Shown: positions 39,309-47,198 of the stretch, one piece after another
How positions within the stretch are numbered: the stretch's first letter is position 1
How the letters are laid out: each line of letters starts with the position of its first letter
NCBI GenBank assembly: GCA_029562645.1
Contig: JAKQUI010000003.1
Span: 62,001 to 126,000, forward strand
Source of the DNA: Spirochaetota bacterium
Lineage (GTDB): Bacteria > Spirochaetota > UBA4802 > JAKQUI01
DNA length: 64,000 bases
Direction of reading: 5' to 3'
Made by a program: the position numbers and the translations under genes
Notes under the pieces: generated by a model
What the model was told of the DNA's origin: nothing
What the model saw: only the letters and a program-made list of their open reading frames with translations
The model's database searches: none

Positions 39309-41999
39309 TCACGGTTTCGAGTCGAGTATCTCCCTGATTTTCCGAGCAAGCACGGACGGCGTATACGGTTTCGGCAGGAAATTGAACGCCTCGTGGACAT
39401 CGCCCGCAAGCGAGGAGCTTCCGGAATAGCCTGATATGAGAAGCACCTTCGTCTCAGGGCGTTTTTCAAGCACCATGCGCGCCAGCTCGCGCCCATTGAG
39501 ACCCGGCATGATGATATCCGTGAGCAGGAGATGGATCGGGTCGGCGTATCCCTCCAGGGCGATAAGCGCCTCGCCGGCCCCGGCGTAATGCAGCACGCGG
39601 TAGCCCTGCCGCATAAGCAGATTGAGCGTGAGATCGCGCACCACCGGCTCGTCCTCGACCAGCATGATGGTTTCGGTCCCGGTGGGAAGGTCCGTTTCGG
39701 CCTCCGGCGCGATCGGCCCAAGCTGCGGCTCGGCAAGACGCGGGAGAAAGATGCGAAAGGTGGTCCCCCGGCCCTTCGCGGAATCGACCTCAATCGATCC
39801 CCCGTTCTGCTTCACTGCCCCGTATACGGTCGAGAGACCGAGCCCGGTCCCCTTGCCGTGCGGCTTGGTGGTAAAGAAGGGCTCGAAGATATTGGCGAGT
39901 ATCTCCGGGGACATCCCGATCCCGGTATCGGTCACCGACAGCACGATATGCCGGCCGGGGGTCGCCTCGGGATGGCGGCGGCAATACTCGGCATCCAGAT
40001 CGACATCGGCCGTTTCAATGCGGATCGTCCCGCCCTCGGGCATCGCATCGCGCGCATTGGACACCAGGTTGATGATCATCTGCTCCAATTGACCGCGATC
40101 GGCCTGGACGAATCCCGACTCGGGCGCGAGCCGCAGCTCCAGCCGCGCGGCATCGCCGGCCACCCGGCCCAGGATGTCGCGAATGTCCTGCACGAGCTCG
40201 CTCATATTGATGCTGCGCGGTTCGATGATCTGCTTGCGGCTGAAGGCGAGAAGCTGGCGGGTAAGCGACGCCGCGCTCTCCACGGCGCGCATCACCACAT
40301 CGAGCGTCTTGTACAGCGGGTTCGAGGCATTCAGGTCCATCAGCGCGAGCGACACGTTGCCCATGATCACGGTGAGCAGATTGTTAAAGTCGTGCGCCAC
40401 GCCGCCCGCGAGCCGGCCGATCGATTCCATCTTCTGCGCCTGGCGAAGTTGCTCCTCGAGACGGCGCTTTTCGTCTTCGGCGCGGATGCGCTCGGTGATG
40501 TCCCGGAATGATCCCGTGAGGGCCGGACGGCCATGGAAGACGATCCGGCGCGCCGCGATATCGGCGAAGAACACGCTGCCGTCCTTCCGGAGGCAGGGAA
40601 TGGCCGGCGCGATGTCCTTCAGGCCGTCCCGAAGCATGGCAAACTCCTCGCGGACGCGCGGGAGCGCGTCCGGCGGGTGGACATCCTCCACGATCAGCGA
40701 GCAAAACTCCGCGGCGCTGTAACCGAAATGCTCGCACAGCGACGAGTTAACCCGCATGAAACGCCGGGTCTCGCTGTCGACCACGTAAATCCCGTCGTGC
40801 TGGCTGTCATAGATCGCGCGGAGCTCGCCCATCATCTCCCGTAGGGACTCCTCCGCCCGCTTCCGCTCCGAGATATCGCGCACAACGGCAATGAAGCCAC
40901 GCGGACGGTGATCGGCGTCGTACACCAGCGAGGCGCTCAACTCCGCGGGAAAGGCCTCGCCGTTTCGGCGGAGGATCGTGTACTCGATGCCGCTCACGGC
41001 GCCGGTCTCGAGCGTTCGCTGCGCGTTCTCGATGGCGCGGGCCCGGTCGTCCGGAGCGATGGGCATGAAGACGTTCTTCATGCCCAGGATGTACTCCTCG
41101 ACCGAACCGTAGCCGAGAAGCCGCGCCGCCTGCATGTTCGCAAACAGAATGTTCCCCGCCAGGTCGCTCATAATGATGGCGTCGGGGGAGGTGTCCACGA
41201 GCGTCCGGTAAAGCTGCTCGCTTTCGCGCAGCGCGGCCTCCATCCGCTTCCGCTCGGTGATGTTCCGCGAGACGGCCAGCACCCGCTCCGCGCCCCCGTA
41301 CCGTATTTTCGTGAGACTCACCTCTTCCCAAAAGCACTCGCCAGAATGGTGCAGATACTTCCACTCGAAGGTTTGCGGACCCTCGTCGGCCGCGCGGCGA
41401 ATCCAGCGCAACGCATCTGCGGCCGAATACGGCGGGTCGGCCCAGCGGTCGTCCGACCAAAGCGCATTTAAGTCCTCGCCGCCGTAGAACTCAATGGCTC
41501 GACGGTTGGCATCCACGATTCCGCCGGTATCAATATCATGGATAATAATGGAATCGTTCGCCGCTTCGAAGATGGTCCGGAAACGCTCCTCGCTCTCGCG
41601 CAGCGCGCGTTCCATGGCGTGTCGCGTGATGGCCGAATCGACATTGGTGACGAGGTCCCGCTCGGTGATGGGCTTGATAAGATAGCCGTACGGCATGGTA
41701 TCGCGCGCACGGTCGACGGTTGCATCGTCCGCGGTCGCGGTGATGTAGATGATCGGCGCGTCGAGCTCGCGCCTGATGCGCCGCGCGGCATCGACCCCGT
41801 CACTGCCCTCCTTGAGGCGAACGTCCATCAGGATAAGGTCGGGCGATCCGGCGAGGGCCGCGCGATACGCCTCGTCCGCGGTCGGCACGATGGCCATCAC
41901 CGCATACCCCATGGGCTCGAGCATGGCCTGCAGGTCGAGCCCCACGATGGGCTCGTCCTCGACGATCAGGATTCGTTTGAGTTGCGCAGCCGAATTCAT
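39309..41999 (-). CDS. Soluble hybrid histidine kinase (REC-PAS-PAS-PAS-HisKA-HATPase-REC)
   Basis: 896 residues, no transmembrane segment. The N-terminal receiver has ILIVEDEP, Asp in LILMDVRLKEG and Lys in LIKPI. Three PAS domains with PAC tails (NITERKRMEAALRESE, DISERKRAEESLREM, DITERIRAEDEK) lead to the His in GGVAHDFNNLLTVIMG. The ATPase has INLVSNARDAMPEGG, DTGIGM and GKGTGLGLSTVYG. The C-terminal receiver has LVEDEP, Asp in LLLTDIIMPG and Lys in LPKPYT. Receivers at both ends suggest input from another kinase and an internal relay. The start at 41999 (MNSAAQ) is chosen because the receiver starts soon after; the ribosome-binding site is weak. Confidence 0.9.
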   Translation of the reverse strand: MNSAAQLKRILIVEDEPIVGLDLQAMLEPMGYAVMAIVPTADEAYRAALAGSPDLILMDVRLKEGSDGVDAARRIRRELDAPIIYITATADDATVDRARDTMPYGYLIKPITERDLVTNVDSAITRHAMERALRESEERFRTIFEAANDSIIIHDIDTGGIVDANRRAIEFYGGEDLNALWSDDRWADPPYSAADALRWIRRAADEGPQTFEWKYLHHSGECFWEEVSLTKIRYGGAERVLAVSRNITERKRMEAALRESEQLYRTLVDTSPDAIIMSDLAGNILFANMQAARLLGYGSVEEYILGMKNVFMPIAPDDRARAIENAQRTLETGAVSGIEYTILRRNGEAFPAELSASLVYDADHRPRGFIAVVRDISERKRAEESLREMMGELRAIYDSQHDGIYVVDSETRRFMRVNSSLCEHFGYSAAEFCSLIVEDVHPPDALPRVREEFAMLRDGLKDIAPAIPCLRKDGSVFFADIAARRIVFHGRPALTGSFRDITERIRAEDEKRRLEEQLRQAQKMESIGRLAGGVAHDFNNLLTVIMGNVSLALMDLNASNPLYKTLDVVMRAVESAASLTRQLLAFSRKQIIEPRSINMSELVQDIRDILGRVAGDAARLELRLAPESGFVQADRGQLEQMIINLVSNARDAMPEGGTIRIETADVDLDAEYCRRHPEATPGRHIVLSVTDTGIGMSPEILANIFEPFFTTKPHGKGTGLGLSTVYGAVKQNGGSIEVDSAKGRGTTFRIFLPRLAEPQLGPIAPEAETDLPTGTETIMLVEDEPVVRDLTLNLLMRQGYRVLHYAGAGEALIALEGYADPIHLLLTDIIMPGLNGRELARMVLEKRPETKVLLISGYSGSSSLAGDVHEAFNFLPKPYTPSVLARKIREILDSKP

Positions 42000-42142
42000 G
42001 CCATGCCATTGGCGCACCGCCCGAACCACGCGTGATCGAACGATGCGAATTGTATGTGTGGATCATCCCGCTAAATTGAACTGATCATACCGGCCGTGTG
42101 ATATCTGTCAAGCCCTTTGGGGGGCGCCGGGCCGCTCGCCGA

Positions 42143-43969
42143 TCAGTCGGCCGTGAGGTACTTTTCGAGGTATTCGGTCAGGTCGTTGATGTTCTTTCGG
42201 ATCATGGACTTGAACTCGGGCGGAATGTTTTGCCCCATCACGACCTTGTAGTAATTGATGGCGTCGCGCACCTTGCGCTTCTTGATAAAGTCGTTCGCTT
42301 TTTCCAGCATCCCCTTGTATTTATAAAAAGAATACTCGAGGATGTTCTTGTCCCTCGCGAGGCTAAACTCGTCCGGCAACCTTGAAAAATCGTAACTCAC
42401 CTTCAGGATGGGCAGCTCCTTGCGCTTTCGCTTGTCGTGCTTGAGGAACTTCTCGTAAAACTTCATCTCGTCCTGCTGGTGCCGCTGCATCTCGTCGATG
42501 GTCGCATCGTAGGGAAGCTCGGCGTCACGCCCGCGATCGCCGATGATCTCGAACGCGCTGTGATCGCCCGGCGCGCGGTCCTGCAGGATCTTCTCGAATA
42601 TCTCCTCGTCGCTCATCGTATCGTGGGGCTTGTCTTCGATGTAGTCGCTGAGGAGCTCGATTTCCTCGGTCTCGTCCTCGCGACGCTTCTCGATCTTCTC
42701 GAGCGCCTCGGTTCGCTTGTGCAGGTCTCCCTTCGCCTCGTCGGGAAAACGGGTATCGCGGCCCTTTCGCGGGCGCGCATCGAGCCGTCGCGGGTCCGGC
42801 GCATCGATGCGGGGAACCTTCGACAATAAATCCTCGAGCTTCGCCAGGTCCTCCGCGGCGGTGTATTTCGCCTCCGTCGTGGCGGGAAGATTCGCCGCGT
42901 CCGCCACCGCCGATGCGGCGGACGCCGCGTTCATCCGCGCGATCTCCTCGAGGCTGCGCATCGTTTGGCTCAGCTGTCCGCTGGTTTCCGACAGCCTGTC
43001 GAGGCCCTGCGTGATAAGCTCCGCATCCCCGGCGCCGGAATCGCGCCCGACTTTCATCGACTCGAGCTCCTGTCGCAAACGCTCCTTTTCGCCGGCGAGG
43101 TTCTCGATCTTGGAACGCAGCGCCGCAAGCTCTCCGGCGATGGCGTGATCCGTATTGTGCCGAACATCGCCCGCGACCTCGGAGCGGAGGGTGTCGCGCA
43201 CCTCCTTGAGCTCGTTCAGGCTGCCGCGCAGGTGGTCGATGTCCTCGGAGAAGCGCTTCAGGTCCGCACCGCCGGCGGGCAGGCCCTTCTCCTCGATCTT
43301 TCGGGTGACCTCGTCCACGATCTTGGCGACATCGATATCCTGCCGGTCCTCCGGCCTCGGCGGCGGCACCAGCCCGATGTTCAGGTTCTCCGGCAGCGAG
43401 ACCGGCCCGTCGAAGGTGAGCTTGATCTCGCTCGTTTTCTTCGCCTTGCCCTTTCTGCTCAACGCATCCTTGGCGGTGCGGCGAATATCCTGCGTTTCCT
43501 GGAATTTTTTCAGGTACTCGATGTTCGCTTCGATTTTCCGGTTGGTGTTCTCGTCGTTGATGCGGCTGTTGACCCCTTCATACAGGGAGATCGCCGTCGC
43601 GAAATCGCTGTTGCGGGCGTATATCTCGGAGTTGATGAGGGTGCGCTTGTAGATCCGGAACCGCGACGAATCGGAGATGATCTCGTCGGCCTTATAGGGC
43701 AACTCGAAGTCGTCATCGACCTCCTGCCCGCCCGCCTCGGAATCGGACTTGCGCGAAGGACCGGTGCGCTCCGCCGGATCCTGACGCGCCCGCCGGTCGG
43801 GTTGGTCGGGAAAGCGCTTCTCGATCTCCTGGTCGGTCGCGCGCCTTCGGAACACGCGATCCGGCGACTCCACGTCGTCCTTGTCGGTGAGGCCCTCCCC
43901 CTTTCCGAATAGCGCCCATATCACGATCCCGAGCACGGCCACGAGTGTTACTATGAGTACGATATACAT
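42143..43969 (-). CDS. Membrane-anchored coiled-coil protein of unknown function
   Basis: 608 residues. One N-terminal transmembrane helix (about 2-22), then a charged segment, a TPR-like stretch near 107-150 (INSEIYARNSDFATAISLYEG), and heptad-rich coiled coil at about 215-345. A Lys/Asp/Glu-rich C-terminal half ends with a helical part (KANDFIKKRKVRDAINYYKVVMG). No enzyme motif is seen. The layout suggests an inner-membrane scaffold facing the cytoplasm or periplasm. It is the last gene of the minus-strand run from 48.8 kb, but 67 bases separate it from the gene upstream. I do not recognise the family. Confidence 0.65.
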   Translation of the reverse strand: MYIVLIVTLVAVLGIVIWALFGKGEGLTDKDDVESPDRVFRRRATDQEIEKRFPDQPDRRARQDPAERTGPSRKSDSEAGGQEVDDDFELPYKADEIISDSSRFRIYKRTLINSEIYARNSDFATAISLYEGVNSRINDENTNRKIEANIEYLKKFQETQDIRRTAKDALSRKGKAKKTSEIKLTFDGPVSLPENLNIGLVPPPRPEDRQDIDVAKIVDEVTRKIEEKGLPAGGADLKRFSEDIDHLRGSLNELKEVRDTLRSEVAGDVRHNTDHAIAGELAALRSKIENLAGEKERLRQELESMKVGRDSGAGDAELITQGLDRLSETSGQLSQTMRSLEEIARMNAASAASAVADAANLPATTEAKYTAAEDLAKLEDLLSKVPRIDAPDPRRLDARPRKGRDTRFPDEAKGDLHKRTEALEKIEKRREDETEEIELLSDYIEDKPHDTMSDEEIFEKILQDRAPGDHSAFEIIGDRGRDAELPYDATIDEMQRHQQDEMKFYEKFLKHDKRKRKELPILKVSYDFSRLPDEFSLARDKNILEYSFYKYKGMLEKANDFIKKRKVRDAINYYKVVMGQNIPPEFKSMIRKNINDLTEYLEKYLTAD

Positions 43970-44036
43970 ACAGCTACATGGTATCCGTTACCGCGGCACA
44001 CGGCAAGCCATTATTCGTTTATGGGGACTGTATCGG

Positions 44037-44495
44037 TCACAAGAGGAAGTATTTTTCGGGTTTTTCGGGGAACCCCCAGCAGATCCGCCAGAAAACCAGC
44101 CCATCGATCTCCTCACGCGAAAGTATGTAGTTTGAAAACGGATAGTTATCGGTCATTCCCCCCGATCTCGATTGACGGAGAATATCGTCGAAATAGTCAC
44201 GGACCGCAATCGCCAAAATCAACGAATCCGACATCCGGTAAAAGTTCCGCAGGTCCTTGAAGTAATCGGCCTCGTCCTCGCTGAGTCGCACATGGACGGT
44301 GCGCCACTTCTCCCTGCGATCGCGCGATTGGTACCGCACCGAGCACCCGATCCGCACCGCTCGCGACCTATCGCGCAAAGCGGCCCGGAGCAGCATCACG
44401 ATGATCCGGTTGCGCGTCCGCCCGGTCAGCGCGCATATCTCGCAAATCGAGTCCAGAGTCGATTCGTGAACATATAGCGTCGTATCGATGGGCAT
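44037..44495 (-). CDS. Possible DNA-binding protein with two ribbon-helix-helix-like segments
   Basis: 152 residues. Two segments each read as a short strand followed by two helices: residues 4-40 (DTTLYVHESTLDSI then GRTRNRIIVMLLRAAL) and 65-107 (RTVHVRLSEDEADYFKDL then MSDSLILAIAVRDYF). This is the ribbon-helix-helix pattern in tandem, as in single-chain MetJ/Arc-type repressors; it is inferred from pattern only. The ATG at 44495 has GGAGG five bases before it, better than the ATG four codons earlier. It lies between glgX and the coiled-coil gene on the same strand. Confidence 0.5.
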   Translation of the reverse strand: MPIDTTLYVHESTLDSICEICALTGRTRNRIIVMLLRAALRDRSRAVRIGCSVRYQSRDRREKWRTVHVRLSEDEADYFKDLRNFYRMSDSLILAIAVRDYFDDILRQSRSGGMTDNYPFSNYILSREEIDGLVFWRICWGFPEKPEKYFLL

Positions 44496-44586
44496 GGCAT
44501 CCTCCAACGGGGCCGTATACTCCTATTACGAGCGCCGGAGAAAAACCATGCAGAAAAAAAATAAGCCGGGTCAGGCGACACGCTCG

Positions 44587-46725
44587 TCACGCACCGCTAA
44601 TCAGCACGACCGTCGAACCGCGCTGAACGCGATAGCGGAGGCCGTCGAGCGGGCGCTCGCATCCTGAGGGGGCGATATCGTCCGGCTCGGGAAGCGCCGT
44701 GTCCACCGCGACGCGCCACGCGCCCCCCGACGGCGGCGGCGGAAGGAGGACCGGATACGAAAACAGGGACGCGTTAAAGGCCAAGTAGATATCAACATCC
44801 GGCGTACCGTATTCGTCCTCGACATAGGCCCCGTTGAGGAGGCAGGCGATGAAGCGGCTGCCGGGGAGCCAGTCGGGCTCGCCCGGGCGCGTCCCGTGCC
44901 AGGAGATGTCGGGCTCCGGATGATCGTTATGCGCACTGCCGGTAAAGAACTCGTTTTTACGAAGGGCGTGATGTTCCTTCCGGAAGCGGATCATCTCCCG
45001 GCAAAAGCGGACAATCTCACGGTGCCGCTCCAGACAGCCCCAGTCGATCCAGGAGATGTCGTTGTCCTGGCAGTAGGCATTGTTGTTCCCGCGCTGCGTC
45101 CGGCGGAACTCGTCCCCCGCGAGAAGCATGGGAACGCCCTGCGCCAGGAAGAGCGTGGCGATGAAATTCTTGATCTGCCGCACCCGCCGCCGCTCGATGA
45201 AGGGCGTCACCTCGGCCCCCTCGATTCCATAGTTCGCGCTCAGATTGGTGTTTTCGCCGTCCCGGTTGCCCTCCCCGTTGGCCTCATTGTGCTTGTCGCG
45301 GAACGAGACCAGGTCGTTCATCGTGAACCCGTCGTGGCAGGTGATGAAGTTGATGCTGTGCAGCGGCCCCTTGTTCTCGCCGCCATAGAGGTCCGAGCTC
45401 CCGGTGATCCGCGTGGCGAAGTACCCCACGGTGTTCTCGTCGCCGCGCCAGAATCGTCGCACATCGTCCCGGAACTTTCCGTTCCACTCGGCCCAACGCC
45501 CGGGAAAGTTCCCCACCTGGTAGGCCCCCGCCGCGTCCCAGGCCTCGGCGATGATCTTCGTGCTGCGAAGGATCGGGTCCTCCATGATCTTTTCGATGAG
45601 TGGCGGGTTGGCCAAAATGGCTCCGGTCTGGTCGCGACCCAGGATGGAGGCCAGATCGAACCGAAAGCCGTCCACGTGCATTTCCACCACCCAGAACTTC
45701 AGGCAGTCGATGATGAAATCGCGCACGAGCGGATGGTTGCAGTTGATGGTGTTGCCGCAGCCCGAGAAGTTTTTATACAACCGGCGGTTCTCATCAAGAA
45801 TATAATAGATCGAATTATCGATGCCGCGAAACGAAAGCGTGGGCCCCATCTGGTCGCCCTCGGCGGTATGATTGAACACGACGTCCAGGATCACCTCGAG
45901 CCCCGCCTCGTGCAGCGCGCACATCATGTCCTTGAACTCGTACACCTGCTCGCCCATGCAGCCCGCGTGCGAGTAGCGCCCCCGCGGCGCGAAAAACGAC
46001 ATGGTGCTGTAGCCCCAGTAATTGCGCAACCGCTCGCCGGTGGCGGGATCCACGTTGATGTTCTCCAGCTCGTCGAACTCCTGCACCGGCATGAGCTCCA
46101 CCGCGGTAACCCCGAGCTCCTTGAGATAGGGGATCTTCTCGATGATGCCCCGGTAGGTCCCGGCGAATTCAACGCCTGATGACGGATGCACCGAAAACCC
46201 CCTCACATGGAGCTCATAAATAATCGTGTCCGCGAGGGGGGTCTTGAGCGGCCGATCGAAGAGGTCCACCTCGGTGTTCACGACGATGCAGCGCGGAGCG
46301 CACGCGGCATTGTCCGCCTTGGAAAAGGACAGATCGGCCTCGGGCGAGTCCGGATCGAACCCGCGCGAGTGACGCAGGTCCCAGACAGGTCCGCCTGCGA
46401 TCGAACGGGCGTAGGGGTCCAGGAGAAGCTTGTGCGGATTGAAGCGATGCCCGCGAAACGGCAGGTAGGGCCCGTCCATGCGATAGCCGTAGAGCTGGCC
46501 CTCGCTCACCCCCGCGATCCACAGATGCCAGATGTCCCCCGTCTTGTTGAGGTGCGGATCGAGCACGAACTCCTCGACGGGGGCGTCGGGGTCCGCCGAT
46601 TCGAACAGCACCAACGTAACCGATGAGGCGTGACGGCTAAAAACGGCGAACTGCGCCCCGTTCATGTCGAGCTTCACGCCCAGGGGACTGGGGTATCCGG
46701 GAAGGGTGATGCGTCCGGGCTTCAT
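44587..46725 (-). CDS. glgX: Glycogen debranching enzyme (isoamylase type)
   Basis: GH13 alpha-1,6-glucosidase that removes branches from glycogen. The 712 residues start with an N-terminal CBM48-like domain (PSPLGVKLDMNGAQFAVFSRHA) and a TIM barrel. Catalytic elements are visible: nucleophile Asp in VDGFRFDLASILGRD, acid/base Glu in IIAEAWDAAGAY, and the third Asp in FITCHDGFTMNDLV; DVVFNHTAEGD is GH13 region I. It begins 24 bases after the DUF1573 gene and is likely co-transcribed with it. No other glycogen gene is in the window. Confidence 0.95.
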   Translation of the reverse strand: MKPGRITLPGYPSPLGVKLDMNGAQFAVFSRHASSVTLVLFESADPDAPVEEFVLDPHLNKTGDIWHLWIAGVSEGQLYGYRMDGPYLPFRGHRFNPHKLLLDPYARSIAGGPVWDLRHSRGFDPDSPEADLSFSKADNAACAPRCIVVNTEVDLFDRPLKTPLADTIIYELHVRGFSVHPSSGVEFAGTYRGIIEKIPYLKELGVTAVELMPVQEFDELENINVDPATGERLRNYWGYSTMSFFAPRGRYSHAGCMGEQVYEFKDMMCALHEAGLEVILDVVFNHTAEGDQMGPTLSFRGIDNSIYYILDENRRLYKNFSGCGNTINCNHPLVRDFIIDCLKFWVVEMHVDGFRFDLASILGRDQTGAILANPPLIEKIMEDPILRSTKIIAEAWDAAGAYQVGNFPGRWAEWNGKFRDDVRRFWRGDENTVGYFATRITGSSDLYGGENKGPLHSINFITCHDGFTMNDLVSFRDKHNEANGEGNRDGENTNLSANYGIEGAEVTPFIERRRVRQIKNFIATLFLAQGVPMLLAGDEFRRTQRGNNNAYCQDNDISWIDWGCLERHREIVRFCREMIRFRKEHHALRKNEFFTGSAHNDHPEPDISWHGTRPGEPDWLPGSRFIACLLNGAYVEDEYGTPDVDIYLAFNASLFSYPVLLPPPPSGGAWRVAVDTALPEPDDIAPSGCERPLDGLRYRVQRGSTVVLISGA

Positions 46726-46749
46726 GGTATCAGGCGACCTCCGGAAGGA

Positions 46750-47133
46750 CTACTCCCTGACGGTGGCGTGTACCCGCAAACTGATCTTCGGCCGCTCGGG
46801 GTCGTTGGTGAACACCTGGATCGTCTTGGACATCGTACCGGTATATTTGTTCGTGTACAGCGTCACTTCAATCTTCCCCTCGCCGCCGGCGGGGATCTCC
46901 TTGCTCGAGAGCAGGGCCGCTGCGCACCCTCAGGTGGGCTGAACCCGTTCTATCACCAGCGTCCGCTTGCCCGCATTGCGGAATGCGAACACGGCCTGAA
47001 GCGACTTTTCCTGCTCAACGGCGCCGAAGTCGAACGTCTCGAATTCGAACACGACACCGGGATCATCACACGACACGAGCGTCACAACGGCGCTCAGCAT
47101 GATGATAATGAGCGGCAGTAATCGAACCTTCAT
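46750..47133 (-). CDS. DUF1573-family lipoprotein, candidate selenoprotein (in-frame TGA at codon 68)
   Basis: Read through one TGA, the frame has 127 residues: a lipoprotein signal MKVRLLPLIIIMLSAVVTLVSC, then the DUF1573 (Ig-like beta-sandwich) core with FETFDFGAVEQEKSLQAVF, FRNAGKRTLVIERVQPT, the TGA (46932-46930), GCAAALLSSKEIPAGGEGK and IQVFTNDPERPKISL. In DUF1573 proteins the sequence after V.P(S/T) is CGC; here the TGA takes exactly the place of the first Cys and the second is kept, giving U-G-C. All 59 downstream codons stay open and family-like up to a TAG. This is what a selenocysteine codon looks like; a nonsense mutation or sequencing error would give the same picture. No clear ribosome-binding site is seen. 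It lies 65 bases after the GGDEF-like gene and 24 before glgX. Confidence 0.7.
46892..46932 (-). other. TGA codon and downstream hairpin, possible SECIS-like element
   Basis: After the TGA (46932-46930) the mRNA can fold: CCUGCU at +15 to +20 pairs with AGCAAGG at +25 to +31 (one bulged A), leaving loop CUCG about 20 bases after the UGA. An outer helix can form between GGGU at +1 to +4 and AUCCC. The distance fits bacterial SECIS elements. The loop lacks a G in its first two positions, and hairpins are common in GC-rich sequence, so this is only suggestive. Confidence 0.25.
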
Positions 47134-47198
47134 ACATGCACATCGCTGCAGCAGGTGAGTAAATGCAAGTATTTTTTCGCCCAACCGGGCCAACTGCC

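Noticed and set aside
46905-46922. Alternative GCAG/CTGC hairpin directly after the DUF1573 TGA as SECIS
   Set aside because: Its loop starts only about 11 bases after the TGA, closer than known bacterial elements, and the stem is only four pairs.
46930-47133. DUF1573 gene as a short protein ending normally at the TGA
   Set aside because: The protein would lack half of the beta-sandwich, and the next 59 codons are open and family-like.
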